A DNA stretch of 64,000 nucleotides from Cercis canadensis (GCA_003255065.1 QAOA01005801.1:1088367-1152366), one strand, 5' to 3'; positions 24,305 through 38,699 are shown, counted from the first letter of the stretch. Notes: generated by a model not told the origin, from the letters alone. A program made the numbers and translations.

Positions 24305-24873
24305 ATGGGTGTTTTCGCTTTCGAAGACGAGAAAATCTCAACCGTAGCACCAGCAAGACTCTACAAGGCTCTGGTAAAAGATTCAGACAACCTCATCCCA
24401 AAGGTTGTTGATGCCATTCAGAATGTTGAAATCGTCGAAGGAAATGGTGGCCCTGGAACCATCAAGAAGCTCACTTTCGTTGAAGGTCAGTGTATATGCT
24501 ATACATAGTATTGTTATAAATGAATTCAATTAATTAATTATTATAAACTAAAGTTTATTAACATGGTCATGTTCATGCAGGTGGCAAAACCAACCATGTA
24601 TTGCACAAAATTGAAGCAATTGATGAGGCTAACCTTGGCTACAACTACAGCGTAGTTGGTGGTGATTTGCCAGACACATTGGAGAAGATCTCCTTCGAGA
24701 CCAAGTTGGTGGCAGCACCTAATGGTGGAACCATTGGAAAGGTCACTGTCAAATATTTCACCAAGGGTGATGCTAAGCCCACTGAAGAGGAGATCAAGAA
24801 TGGCAAAGCCAAGGGTGATGGTCTCTTCAAGGCTGTTGAGGATTACCTTTTGTCCAACCCTCATTACAACTAA
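24305..24873 (+). CDS. PR-10 / Bet v 1-like protein, copy 1
   Basis: Two exons, 24305-24485 and 24581-24873, encode 157 residues, near the 158-160 typical of PR-10. The single intron interrupts codon 61 in phase 1 (GAAG|GTCAG), the conserved family position. The N-terminus MGVFAFEDE and the glycine-rich P-loop [10 protein letters not shown] (about residues 46-55) are diagnostic. The C-terminal helix carries [19 protein letters not shown]-10 proteins are small cytosolic ligand-binding proteins induced by stress and pathogens, and several are pollen or food allergens (family knowledge). A TATA box (CTATAAATA) lies about 115 bp upstream; an AATAAA-like signal is near 25065. Confidence 0.95.
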
Positions 24874-27800
24874 ATCAGTTCAAGTCCAAATAAAAAAGCT
24901 TTCTTTTAGTTCAAACTGCAAATGAGTTTGGTCCCTTGTATATTAGCAAGTATGTGCTTTTGCTGTGTATGCAAGAACTAATAAGTGTTTTGTTTTTGTT
25001 TTTTGTTTTTATGCCTTCGGCTTCCTCAAATTCGATTTCTCTCTATTGTACTTTATCACCATCAATAAATGATACTAGAGAAATTGTTGCCAAAATTGGG
25101 TCACCTTTTGTGTTGTCTAACTTATCAAAACTTCATAACCTTTGATATAACGCAGATATGCACTCGCTCCCAATAGGTATAAGCATATGTTACAACAGAG
25201 AGAGAAAATTCATAATATCAGATCATCGGTGTTGCTCTGTTTCAGTGCAGAGTAGTTTCAAACAAGAAACTTACTCAAAATTGTACGTGTGTAGTGTAGT
25301 CATCAAACACCAACACCAAACCCCGGGTTATATAAAAGGAAAATTTGAGTCTTCTTGTACGTGTAAAAAGAGTTACAGTAATACATGTAACACCAAGTAC
25401 CAACAACTCACTATAAGTAATTTTTCTCTTATCCTAGTAATCAAATACCAACACATAAGCCCTCGAGCCCAACTAAGGCCAAGACAGCTCCCACAATAAA
25501 TTGATCATCATACCCTCCATCTCACTATAAATAGCATTTTTTTACAAGTATATATAGTTTTTCGGTACATTACTAACTTGAGCATCAGAGTCCTGACACC
25601 ACCACACTCTATTTAAGCTTATGTTCATTACCTGTGCATGTACTTCGACCCAACCTCTCCGACCTCTGATACATATTGACCCTGTCCTCAACACAAACAT
25701 CGTCATTTATTTATTTAATTAATTGCTACTCATACTAGTCAAGATGATATTGATTTGTTTGTATTTTTCTCGAACCTAGTTGAGAAATGTTGTTTCTCAT
25801 CTAAATTCTAAATAGGTGACTATTGATCTTATTAGTTGGAGAAAAAAAAATTAAAGGTTTATAGTCGTTTGTTCTATACGCCTTTGATGGGAATCTTTTG
25901 GTATGATTACGACCAACTTAATAAAAATTAGAAATCGTTGGTAGAATTTTTTGCTTACGTTAATAAGGAAGCAATATATATTGACTAAATTCATATATAA
26001 AATCAAGGCATATGAGGTAACCCTTGACGCTTTACAGTAAACAGAAAAAAAAAATCAAAATTATAGTTATATTTATTGGAAATGTACATCATAGTCCGTG
26101 ATCGAATCAATATTTTAGTTATATTAGTATTGGGAATCAAACAAAAATAAAAGTTGTGAAAGGAGGACGAAAATTAATTTGAATTTGAGATGTTTTCGGA
26201 CCAAAAAGTCAAGCCTTGAAGTTGTCTTTTTGTTTTTTCTTAACCTTTTTTATGTAGTATTTTTTTTTTTCCTTAAGGTGCTTCACATTTTGGTTAGCCA
26301 CCTCTCACACAACCTCGGCACCTAAGTTAATATCCCATGTAGCAAATTTGACACCGACCAATGGCTCAAGTAATTATGTATTTAACATTTAAAATTGCAA
26401 AAATTCTTACTTTCACAGGACTCAATTAAATTTTGGTGTACTTGTTTCTTATAAATGTGATTTAAATATCTACATTTTCACATATAAAAGAGTTTCCTAA
26501 AATTAAATGCAAAATATACTGTAATGTAAACACCCTATCTTCCTCAAATTTTTTCCCCCACCAACAACTAGCTCTTAATTAAAGCAGTCCTTCGGCCTTA
26601 TTTGAGAATGTTAACTTACGGCATTTCAAAAACAAGGTGCTGTAAAAAATTGTTAGAATATTGTTCGGTAAAATGTAATAAAAACTGTTGTAGATTCAGT
26701 ATTAGTCAAAATTACTATCGAAATACTATAAGTATATATATAGATTTAGCATAGCATATTATAAGTTTAGGTGGATGGAGTTTTAAATTAGAAAAGGATA
26801 TAATGGCTAAAATTTTGAAAGGTTGAGGTATTTTCAAGGATTTTCCAAGAGGTGTAATTGGTTTAATTAAATTTAAAATTCCTCATCTAACCCTAAGTAT
26901 CTTCCAAAAAACGCATTAAACAAAACTAAAATAGATTTTTGTTGACTACAATTTCTATTAAGATTGTGTTTGGGAATATTCTAACCTAGATTTCAGGTTA
27001 ACGGAAGTTGATTTAATTGATAAAAATTAAATTATTTCGCTTGTAATTCTTAAATTCGAAGAATGATGAGATAGAGGTACATGCTCTCTTTTGCGACTGC
27101 TAGTTTGCCGGTAGTGAGTTACCAGAGATAGAGGTAAATCGTTGAGAGAGAGAAAGGGAAGGAGATGATCAAGGAGCCTAAAGGGAAGAGAATTGGTGAT
27201 TGGAGAAGGCTCAATTTTTTTTGTAATATTATAAAACCAAATTACCAAAATGGGTTGGGCTGCTGCCTTAATGGGCACTAAATAAAACATTTGAGCTGCA
27301 TTGCCTAAAAGGATTGGATAAATTGATCATATGTTTCCTACAAATAAAAATGAGTAGATGTTAACATTCTTCATAGTGATATTTATTAATTTATTAGATA
27401 CATTGGAGCCGCATCCACATCGACAAATTTTTATAAATTGATACTTTGGTGCACTTGCCTTCGAATTTGCACTCGTATCTGCATGTAAATTATGTGATTT
27501 AGAATGTGATTGTTCAATTTGATTTTTTTAATTGCAAAAGCTATAAATTTGTGTTTTATAAAAGCTTTTTGAGGGAGTATCCTTTAGTGCTTTTAAAGCA
27601 GCAATTTTGACTAGTAAACGGTCTATGTCCGAGTGATACTGAGATCATCTTCAGGATTTTTGATTTTTGTGTTCGAACTTAGAATTGTAACCAAAATATC
27701 AAAAGAAAAAAGTAATTCTAACTTTTAAAAATATATAATTCCCAAAAAAGACTTGATAATTAAATAATATTATAAAAAAATTTAAATACCGAAAGCGGCT

Positions 27801-28453
27801 TTACAATAATTTTTGTCGAACAATTTAATAATCGATTTGTAACTCTTTATCTATTTTTTTAAAATAATATTTTGAATATACTCTCACAACATCCACAGCA
27901 TAACTTTTTAAAAATTACAAAATATTCCCAAAAGGAACCTTAGAAAATAAAGAATGATATAATCATGGCAGCTTAAGTCCACCCTAAATTTTGGGCCATA
28001 CGAGATTTTCCAAAGACTGAAAAACTTGTTTCATTGTGAAGCATACAACAAACTAGTATTAAAAAAAGTAAAAAAGAACTCAAATAATTGAACAATAATG
28101 CAACGATTGATGGGGATTTGATTGCAACATCTAATTAAAAACCTTGTGAACTCCCATAAAAAAAAAAAAAAACCCTATGAACTAGTCACATAATAATTTC
28201 ATTGAAAAATACTAATATATAGTGTCGTGCATACAAGAACCGAATAAACTATTAACCGCGCGCAAAATGCCTCTTTAAAATAAGTTATATATATTGATGT
28301 GATTGATAAATCTTCAATTTAGTCCTTAATTAGTACTATAAATACCAGTTACAAGATTGGTCTACACACAACTCTCAAGCTTCACATTAGAATTATATCT
28401 TTCTTCTCCTTCACATTAATTCTTCCTTAATCCCTTCTGCTTATTAGCTAATA
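24874..28453. other. Intergenic within PR-10 cluster
   Basis: AT-rich sequence between PR-10 copies 1 and 2. No conserved coding frame was recognised. A GC-richer, GAGA-containing patch at about 27055-27215 resembles a transcribed leader but could not be assigned. The promoter of copy 2 has CTATAAATACC at about 28337. Confidence 0.55.
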
Positions 28454-29130
28454 ATGGGTGTTTTTACTTTTAGTTACGAATCTACCTCTGCCATTCCCCC
28501 AGCTAGGCTATTCAAGTCCCTTATCCTTGATGCTGATAATCTCATCCCCAAGGTTGCACCACAGGCCATTGAGAGTTCTCAAATTGTGGAAGGAGATGGT
28601 GGTGTTGGCACCATCAAGAAGATCACCTTTGGCCAAGGTCACTTTAGCTAACCAAGTTCACAATCACAATGATCTTTGCATTTTAGATTTAGGAGCAAGA
28701 TTCAAACAATTAAGGCCCATTAGTTGTACAAGTTCTCTGAATTGATTTTTTTAAATATTTTCCTGAATTTCTCCAATATTTAGAAAATTTAAGAATTTTC
28801 CTGATATATTTTTACGTTACCGATCGAATTGCAGGCAGTCCATACAAGAATGTGACACACAAGGTTGAGGCACTTGACAAGGAAAATTTCATATTCAGCT
28901 ATAGTGTGATTGAGGGTGATGCTTTCTTGGACAAGCTTGAGAAGATCACATATGAGATCAAGCTAGAGGCATCTGGTGCAGGATCTGTGATTAAGAGTGT
29001 TAGCCACTACAATACCAAAGGTGACTTTGAGATCAAGGAAGAAGATGCCAACGCTAACAAAGATAAGGCTGGGGGACTGCTTAAGGCTGTTGAAGCCTAT
29101 CTATTGGCCAATCCTGATGCATATAACTAG
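28454..29130 (+). CDS. PR-10 / Bet v 1-like protein, copy 2
   Basis: Exons 28454-28637 and 28835-29130 encode 159 residues. The P-loop is [10 protein letters not shown], and the C-terminus reads [17 protein letters not shown]. The intron is again phase 1, but its donor is GTCACT and the exon ends in GQG instead of VEG. This copy is the most diverged of the cluster and closer to the Pru av 1/Mal d 1 type (for example [15 protein letters not shown] and [20 protein letters not shown]). A TATA box CTATAAATACC lies about 117 bp upstream. Ligand unknown; role as for the family. Confidence 0.94.
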
Positions 29131-31380
29131 ACCAAGCAAAGTTTGAAATATATATCTAAAGTTCATTTGTTTCTTCTTGTGATTCTTGTGAATTCAGATG
29201 ATGTTGATCCTATTCTATCTGTTTTGCCTCTGAGTTTGTTGTATTCGCTTATTTGGTTTATAAAAAAGTTTTTTTCTTGTGTGGTCATTGGTTTGTAGCA
29301 TTTTTTCGAAGGTTATGTGATTTAGTTTTAAAGATTTATATTAGATCTGGTGCGAAACTCTATATCTTATTTTTTTTTAGTTATATGACGACATTGAAAT
29401 TTGAATTCTTTACTTGTAAATTATTTAATTTATCAAAATTAAATCATAATTAGTAGCTTGCAAAACACTACATACTATCACTTAACAAGAAAATGTCAGA
29501 CTATAAAAGCATATAAAAGTCATTGAAATATTTTATAACCACAATTGACATCTGCCATTTGTACGTTGCTCTGTTTGCAGATAATTAAAAGCTCTCCTCT
29601 TTCTTTTCTTGGTTTCCCTCTTATGTAGAGGATGGCACAAAACTTGGTTAGCCCACTTGGCTCTTGGGCTCAAGTGGAGGTGAGGACTTTTTCGTTATTC
29701 GGCCAAGTTTAATGGAGGATTTTGAAGTGCCAATTCGGGTATCTGATAGGAGAGAGAGAGAGTGTCGCAGCTGAGAGTTCAAAAATAGAGAAAGAAGTGG
29801 TTCGCACCTTAGTTTCCCATTTTGGTAGTTTTCGTCAAATCACTATTTTGAGTCTTAACCGTATTGAGCTGAAATTTTGTAGACACATTCACAAGATTAA
29901 TATCTCCAATCTGAATGGTGGAGATCGGATTCTGAGATCTATAGGCCAAAATAGTTGACCGGAGCTTTTGTTTGGTGACTTCTCTCGATTTAAACTTGAG
30001 ATGTTTGTTGTGTAGTTGCCAAGAATCTTTGTTCTTGATGAAATGCTAATTGTGTGCCCCTAGTTTAAGCTGGGGAGAACACTTTGCTTACCCATTATTG
30101 TTTAATAATAATAAATTTTTTAGACTAGGTGTTCTGGTTTTTACTCCCCACATTAAACAATTTTCCATGTGTCCTCTAGTTTATTTTGGTGCTGTTGATT
30201 GTGGCTTTACTTGATTACTTCCTAATATGTTTACACAAGATTAGAAAGTGCTTGATTGGCTATTAAGTTGTTGGTTCACCTTTCACTTAATTAGACCCCT
30301 TGTTTTGGACATAAATTATATTTATCCAATCATGTAAATTCTACTATCTTTGTTTTCTCTTTGATTTGTTTAGATTTGGCATTTTAGTATTTGAAATTGA
30401 ATAGTATAATTTTGTTATTCCAATTGCTTGGATTTTGCTTCTGTTTGCAACAAAACATCATCCTCAGCCTTTACATTGATGTCTCCTACTCTGTTAAGTG
30501 TCTGTTCCCCATCGATGACAACAAGTGCACCCTTCATTTCGATCTAAATCATCAATCGAGGTCACCTTTTAAAGACTCTTAACTATTTTCATTTTGGCTC
30601 ATCCAATGTTCAACGCCAGAAAAAACATAAGGTTTCCCAGTATCTATAATCAAACAATCATTTCCAAATGTAAAATTATTTCAAGTGCATCGTCAACACT
30701 TGGTGATGATGGCTTGACGATGATTTAGATGGAAACACAAAGAGGACTAAGAATTCAATGTATGAGAAGAAGCTCACTATGTTGTGTGCTTACTGGGAAG
30801 AGAAGCTAGCATATATGAGCATCGGTTGCTGTTGCCTTTACTGATGTACCTCAAATTGGGTGAAGAAGCTCAGTGTGGTTGTTGAACTTTCTTTTATTAG
30901 AATAATCTCTGATAGGATTTTTCTTGGTACTTAAAAGTTTGTAAGGATAAGAAAAAGACAAGACAAAAGCGTACAATTAAGAAGGAAGAAAATTTTAAAA
31001 AAATTCAAAGAAGGTAGGTTTGAAATATATAATAGATTCAGCAGCCAGTCTTCTAGACGGTGCAATAAACTGTTTTATCAAGGATTAAAGCAGCACAAAG
31101 CACAAAAAGGAGTGGAGAAAATTGTAAGGTAAGGTTCACATTCTACAATACATTTCTTTTGTATACATTAAGGGATGGCTATATCAAATTCACTACAAAT
31201 CAATGTGAACTAAAAGTTGTCTAGGTGTTTGTATATCTAGCCCCAATTTATGTGATTTCTGACCGATATCAAAAAAATAATTGGAAAACTGAATTGTATG
31301 AGTAATGTTATTTGTAATTTTTTATTGTTTATTTTACACTTATCCTAGTTAAGATTTAACGAGCATTCTCTATTGACTCA
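29131..31380. other. Intergenic, unrecognised, probably old mobile DNA
   Basis: After the copy 2 3' UTR, a moderately GC-rich block at about 29620-30050 contains a 78-codon frame and a (GA)n run but shows no known domain. The block at 30390-30900 also has short frames with no recognisable product. These may be fragments of captured or decayed genes; I cannot identify them. Confidence 0.5.
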
Positions 31381-32126
31381 TTTAATAAAGAGTAAACCTA
31401 CAATTTGGTCCCTGAAAGATTAGGGTTCTAACAATTTGGTCCTCAAAAGATGTATAACTACAGTTTAGTCCCTGAAAGATTAGACATCCATATCATTTTG
31501 GTCATTCGTTAGTGTAGTTTGTTAAGTGGTTACGGAAGTGGTGACGTGACACCGTTAAGTGTACATGTGGCACGTTAGTGACTAAAGTGGCATTTCCATT
31601 TGCCATGTAGGCAGCTGAGCTGGATAATCAACAAAACACCAAGCGAACGGTGCCGTTTGCTCATTCACTTCCAACTTTGTCTCCCTGCACTTGCTGAACT
31701 GCAGCTTGAACCCTAACTTCACTGAACTTCATCTTCACTGAACGGTGCCCAGCTGAGCCACCAAACCCATCGAAGTCCGACGAACCACAAGAGCCCTCTT
31801 ATCTCTCCTTCAACTCCCTCTTCTTCTCAATTTTTGGGAATGTTTTTCTTTTATCCCCCTTCTTTGGTCTTTGAATTTCCTTAACTTGTTATTTATTGTC
31901 TAGATTGCCATCTCTCCTACATAGATAAGGGAGATCGATTTTTTTGTTCTTGGAGTTGTCTGGTTTATCAGCTCTGTACGAAAAATCNTAGCAAATACTT
32001 TAAAGAAATATTTGAAAAGCTGAATTATATAATATAATATTACAAACCTCACCTAACTTTAAGAAGTGTTTAAGTGGAATTACCCTTGTGCATTTGTACA
32101 CGTGAGAAAAACAGAACTATTATTTT

Positions 32127-32605
32127 AGTGTACGGCAAATGGTGGAAATGACAAAAGTTGAATACCATGGCGACGGCTAAGCTAGCACTACACCTTCTTT
32201 GGGTTGGGTGGGTTTGGATGAGACTCATTCAATGATTTTAGTGTCATTGTGAAGATCTCAAAAACTTAGTCATCTAATATGTGCCATAATATATAGTTCC
32301 TTATAAAATGCAAGAACGACACGATATAAGAAAACATGTCAGGAAATAACTTTTTCAAGTTTACTTTTTGGCACATTTTCTTATATTGTGTCGTTCTTGC
32401 ATTTTATAAGAAATTGTGTATTTTGACACATACTAGGTGACTCAATTTTTTGAAATCTTCGCAGTGACACACCAAAATCATACTGTAAATCTTACTCGAA
32501 CCCACCAAACTAAGAGAGAGTGTAATGCTACCACCTAAAAAGAGGTAGCAGCTTAGCCCTCACCAGGTATTCAACTTTTGTCATTTCTACCATTAGCCGT
32601 ACACT
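32127..32605. repeat. Foldback MITE in PR-10 upstream region (copy A)
   Basis: The ends are inverted copies (AGTGTACGGCAAATGG at the left, complement at the right ending GCCGTACACT) and pairing extends inward past TTGAATACC/GGTATTCAA to GGCTAAGC/GCTTAGCC. A second internal inverted pair centres on GCAAGAACGACACGATATAA. The equivalent in copy B is 37006-37483. Target duplication not resolved. Confidence 0.7.
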
Positions 32606-32797
32606 GAACAGTTTTAGTGTACATATAATAAGACCGAGACTCATACGGCATCTAGAAGTTAGCCTTATAACAATATTCCAACTCCGCCTTCCTTGACTAA
32701 TGGATTAAATTCAAAATCCTTAACAAAAACTGTCTTTCATAGTAAACCTTTGTCCAATATTATATCAGAAAAAAGGAGGGGGCGAATGTAGATATTA

Positions 32798-33211
32798 GAG
32801 TAAAACCCTTTTTTAGTCTTTGAAAAATACAGCTATTGACAAATTCGTCCTCCAAAAATTTTTGGTGACAAATTGGTCCTTGAATTATTATTTCGTTGAC
32901 AAATTAGTCATCCGATAGGTAAAATCAGTGAAAAGAAAATGAGGACTTGAATGAGAAAATGAAGGCTTAAACATAGCTAGGCAAAATCAGTGAAAGAATT
33001 TTAGTAAAGGAGTCTGCAGGGGTCCAGAACTTTTCTCATTAAAGTACTAAAGGACTAATTTGTCAGACAAAATAATAATTCAAGGACCAATTTGTCACTG
33101 AAAATTTTTGGAGGANAATAATAATTCAAGGACCAATTTGTCACTGAAAATTTTTGGAGGACGAATTTGTCAGTAGCTGCATTTTTCAAGGACTAAAAAT
33201 GGGTTTTACTC
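32798..33211. mobile_element. MULE-type MITE with 9-bp TSD and empty site
   Basis: TIRs of about 110 bp start GAGTAAAACCC and end GGGTTTTACTC. TAGATATTA flanks both sides (32789-32797 and 33212-33220). The matching place in copy B (about 37668-37680) reads GAATGTAGATATTATCCC with no insert, a clean related empty site. About 46 bp of its length is an N-linked repeat (33071-33115 repeated at 33117-33161 around the N at 33116), so the real element is about 368 bp. No coding capacity. Confidence 0.92.
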
Positions 33212-33381
33212 TAGATATTATCCCAACAACCTCAGGGAAGTTCTTGGCGTGATGGGGACCAGACCCTATAAATATCACCTCCTTCGGCCCCTAATCTACC
33301 ACACAAACACAAAACTACTTTCCTCTTCTTCTAACCTTTGCTTTAAACCTCTTTGTCTTAGTTTTCATCATCATCATCATC

Positions 33382-33562
33382 ATGGGTGTCTTCACTTTCG
33401 AGAACGAGAGTACCTCACCTGTGGCTCCTGCTAGACTATACAAAGCTCTAGCATTGGATGCTGACAATCTCATCCCAAAGATTGATGAGTCCATTAAGAG
33501 TGTTGAAATCGCTGCAGGAAATGGGGGACCTGGAACCATCAAGAAGATCACTTTCGTTGAAG
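33382..33562 (+). pseudogene. PR-10 exon 1 without exon 2 (copy 3)
   Basis: Exon 1 starts [20 protein letters not shown] and contains the P-loop [10 protein letters not shown], with an intact donor GAAG|GTCAGT and the same TATA box as copy 4 (CTATAAATATCACC at about 33268). Exon 2 never follows: the intron turns into an eIF4A fragment at 33699-33701. It would encode only 60 residues plus read-through. A truncated gene, or half of a gene split by misassembly. Confidence 0.85.
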
Positions 33563-33700
33563 GTCAGTCTGTGCTACAACTATATATATACATATGGCTT
33601 ATAATCAATTTCTAAAAGATGAATTAAAAATAATTATGTTTTTCTTAATCCTTTGGAAGCTATAGAATTAGAGATTGGTCTATATATGTGAATTAATGAT

Positions 33701-34742
<1,042 letters not shown>

Positions 34743-36460
34743 TGAGTTTTGCTTGTATTTCTAGTCTAGTGTCTTAAAAAAAAGACTGCAGAAAATGCTG
34801 TTTGCTTGGATCTAATTTATTTTTTGCTAAGTTTTGTTCTTAATATCTGTGTGAGGGTTATGTAGAGTTGGAACTTAACGTTATGTTGGGAATATACTGA
34901 ACTTAGCCCAATTGCAACTCTATTGGTACCAATCATTTCAATTCTTGTGCTCACATTCTCTTTATGTGCCTATTGAATTTGTGTTTTAAATAGCAGTCTG
35001 TTTAAACTCGCCTTATGCTGACAACCTCGCTGGCGTGTGGAATACCTGGAACGTGGTTGTATTCTTTGAAAACCTGCTTTAGCTTAGACGAGTGTTAAAT
35101 GCCATCTGCTGTTTGTTTCATGTATATACCTACTTGGGTTTCTTTAATCCTTTTTTGTTTTTTCAAAGGTGGTGAGAGTGCGAAGATATAATGCCAAAGA
35201 TGATTTACATCATATTCCTTTTTTTCCTTCCTTTCGTGTCTTATTGAATTTAGATGAACTTCTTTCTGCTTCGATCTTAAATGGTTTGTAAGTCAAGAAT
35301 CATATTAGAACAACATTACATGATAAATTTTCAATATCCCCGAAAATTCTCTCTCTGCAAGTACAGAAGACTATATTCCGTCTCGTTTTTATGACATATT
35401 TCTTTTGTTCTGAAATTGAAATTATCCAAGCTAAAATAAACCTTGTCTTATTTGTTTCATTTGTTGTCTTCGGCAAATACTAATGTTAATGTGGCTTTAT
35501 TGAAAGTAACGGAAATTATTTAAACTTCGGGTTAAGAGAGAAAAATAATTTACTTGGGGTTACCGAGTTTTTCTGCTAGAAACAATCCCACCAATCGGTG
35601 TCACCGGCTTTGGGTTCTATAGGAACCACGCTCACCTGTTTGGATATCTTCAATTTCTTGGTTCCCCTTTTAATCTTTTTTGATTTCTTTATAGGCGCCA
35701 TTGAGCAAGAGAAGGATTATTCAATATTCACCGCTCCAATGACGGAAACGAAGAGGGGTAAATGGATATGGGAATGAAGCTGATCACTGCCTCTGTCGCA
35801 GAAAAAGGTTTCCAGAGAAAGTGAAGGAAACAAAGAACAGACCATACTCGGATACTCATACTCTCCAATAATGTCCAATTAAAGTTGTTTTATTAATATC
35901 TACCAAAAAAGAGTTGTTTTATTGTCGGACTTCGATGGGTTTGGTGGCTCAACTGGGCACCGTTTAGTGAAGATGAAGTTCAGTGAGAGATGAAGTTCAG
36001 TGAAGTTAGGGTTCAAGCTGCAGTTCAGCAAGTGCAGGGAGACAAAGCTGAAAGTGAATGAGCAAAACAGCACCGTTGGCTTGGTGTTTTGTTGATTATC
36101 CAGCTCAGCTGCCTACATGGCAAATGGAAATGCCACTTCAGTCACTAACGTGCCACATGTACACTTAACGGTGCCACGTCATCACTTCCGGAACCAATTA
36201 ACATACTACACTAACGGAGGACCAAAATGATATGAATGTCTAATCTTTCAAGGACTAAACTGTAGTTATACATCTTTGAAGGACCAAATTGTCCGAACCT
36301 TAATCTTTCAGGGATCAAATTGTAGGTTTACTTTAATAAACATTTTCTATTTGAAAATGTTTGTTAAAATGTCACTAAAAAAATGTTAAAGTCTCATTTA
36401 ATTACAATTTTATAATATTAGTAACACAAATGTTTACATGTATATTAAAAGAAAGGTGAG

Positions 36461-36872
36461 TGCTAAGCCACACCACCCCTAAAAGGTGGTGTGGCGGTAC
36501 TTTATCCTTCATTTGTGTGAGTTATGATGGGACTTACTCAATAATTTTAATGTTATTGCAAAAATTTTAAAAAATTAAGTCACTTAGTATATAGAAAAAT
36601 ATACATTTTTTTTTTTTTTTATAAAATTTAAGAACAATGTGATAGAGGAAAACATGCCAAACTTTTTTAAAAAAAATGATTTGACATATTTTCTTATATC
36701 TTATCGTTCTTGTATTTTATAAGTAATTGTGTGTTCTATTACATACTAGACAACTCAATTTTTTAAGATATTTGTAACGATACTAAAATCACTGAATAAG
36801 TTCTATCAAAACCTACACAAGTGAATGGTAGAATTTTGCTACACCACCTTTTAAGAGTGATGCATCTTAGCA
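36461..36872. repeat. MITE with TGCTAAG/CTTAGCA ends
   Basis: Ends TGCTAAGCCACACCACC and the complementary side CTACACCACC...CTTAGCA form imperfect inverted repeats about 410 bp apart. The interior has an inverted pair around AAGAACAATGTGATA/TATCTTATCGTTCTT. It is related to the foldback element at 37006-37483. Its right end coincides with the start of the duplicated PR-10 block. Confidence 0.65.
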
Positions 36873-37005
36873 AATACTTTAAAGAAATATTTGAAAAGCT
36901 GAATTATATAATATAATATTACAAACCTCACCTAACTTTAAGAAGTGTTTAAGTGGAATTACCCTTGTGTATTTGTACATGTGAGAAAAACAGAACTATT
37001 ATTTT

Positions 37006-37483
37006 AGTGTACGGCAAATGGTGGAAATGACAAAAGTTGAATACTATGATGAGGGCTAAGCTAGCCCTACACCCTCTTTGGGTTGAGTGGGTTTGGGTGA
37101 GACTTATTTAGTGATTTTGGTGTCACTGTAAAGATCTCAAAAAATTTAGTCATCTAGTATGTGTCATAATATACAGCTTCTTATAAAATACAAGAATGAT
37201 ACGATATAAGAAAACATGCTAGAAATAACTTTTTTAAGTTTACTTTTTGGCACGTTTTCTTATATCGTGTCGTTATTACATTTTATAAGAAATTGTGTGT
37301 TCTGACACATACTGGATGACTTAATTTTTTGAGATTTTCGCAGTGACACCAAAATCATATTGTAAATCCTACCTAAATCTACCAAACTAAGAGATGATGT
37401 AATGCTACGACCCCAAAAAGAGGTAGTAGCTTAGCCGTCGCCAGGTATTCAACTTTTGTCATTTCTACCATTAGCCGTACACT
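37006..37483. repeat. Foldback MITE in PR-10 upstream region (copy B)
   Basis: Same inverted-repeat structure as 32127-32605 with scattered substitutions, showing that the foldback was present before the two PR-10 blocks separated. Confidence 0.7.
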
Positions 37484-37835
37484 GAACAGTTTTAGTGTAC
37501 ATATAATAAGACCGAGACTCATACGGCATCTAGAAGTTAGCCTTATAACATTATTCCAACTCCGCCTTCCTTGACTAATGGATTAAATTCAAAATCCTTA
37601 ACAAAAACTTTGTCTTTCATAGTAAACCTTTGTCCAATATTATATCAGAAAAAAGGAGTGGGCGAATGTAGATATTATCCCAACAACCTCAGGGAAGTCC
37701 TTGGCGTGATGGGGACCAGACCCTATAAATATCACCTCCTTCGGCCCCTAATCTACCACACAAACACAAAACTACTTTCCTCTTCTTCTGACCTTTGCTT
37801 TAAACCTCTTTGTCTTAGTTTTCATCATCATCATC

Positions 37836-38461
37836 ATGGGTGTCTTCACTTTCGAGAACGAGAGTACCTCACCTGTGGCTCCTGCTAGACTATACAAAGC
37901 TCTATCATTGGATGCTGACAATCTCATCCCAAAAATAGATGAGTCCATTAAGAATGTTGAAATCATTTCAGGAAATGGAGGACCTGGAACCATCAAGAAG
38001 ATCACTTTCGTTGAAGGTCAGTCTGTGCTATAACTATATATATACATATGGCTTATAATCAATTTCTAAAGGATGAATTAATAATTACGTTTTTCTTAAT
38101 TCATTGGAAGCTATACAATTAGAGATTGGTCTATATATGTGAATTAATGTGATTTGGGCATGCAGGTGGCAAAGAGAACTATGTGAAGCACCAAGTTGAT
38201 GGCATTGACAAGGATAACTTGGGATACAATTACAGCATAGTGGAAGGTATTCCCTTGCCAGACTCATGCGAGAAAATCTCAATTGAGACCAAATTGGCGG
38301 CAGCTCCTAATGGTGGATCCATTGTGAAGCTTACTGTCAAGTACTTTACCAAAGGTGATGCTCAGTTGAATGAAGAGGAAGTTAAAATTCGCAAGGAAAA
38401 GAGTGAAGGGTTTTTCAAGTCCGTTGAGGCTTACCTTTTGGCTAATCCAAGTTACAACTAA
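37836..38461 (+). CDS. PR-10 / Bet v 1-like protein, copy 4
   Basis: Exons 37836-38016 and 38166-38461 encode 158 residues with an intact phase-1 intron. Signature parts are [21 protein letters not shown]-loop [10 protein letters not shown], '[18 protein letters not shown]' and C-terminal [17 protein letters not shown] box (CTATAAATATCACC) lies about 115 bp upstream, and AATAAAG near 38633 is a likely polyadenylation signal. It is the complete counterpart of copy 3 and closer to copy 1 than to copy 2. Role as for PR-10: small hydrophobic-ligand binding, stress response. Confidence 0.95.
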
Positions 38462-38699
38462 AATCTATACAAGACAAACAAAAATGTTTTTCTTTTCCTT
38501 TTTAGACAGAGACTCTCTTCTTGTTCTTGTCCGTGACATTGATCCCTCGCAGATGTTTGGCTAGGGATTTCTTTTATGTTTCTTTTTAGCTTTTTGTTTT
38601 TTATTGAGTAGCACTCCTTTGTATTGCTCAGAATAAAGGTCTCTGCTGATGTAATATTTCAATTTTTATATGATATACATACAACTTTATATTACATTT

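Larger units (their letters stand above)
31989..33698 (+). repeat. Duplicated PR-10 promoter/exon 1 segment (copy A)
   Basis: This segment matches 36868-38149 along its length, including the foldback element, promoter, exon 1 and most of the intron. It differs by the MITE at 32798-33211, the N-linked repeat at 33071-33161 and scattered substitutions, several of them changing residues in exon 1. Homology starts right after the N at 31988 and ends at GAATTAATG (33690-33698), where eIF4A sequence begins without an N. Confidence 0.9.

Noticed and set aside
29722..29958. 78-codon frame with no domain
   Set aside because: No start context, splice sites or homology recognised; kept only as intergenic comment.
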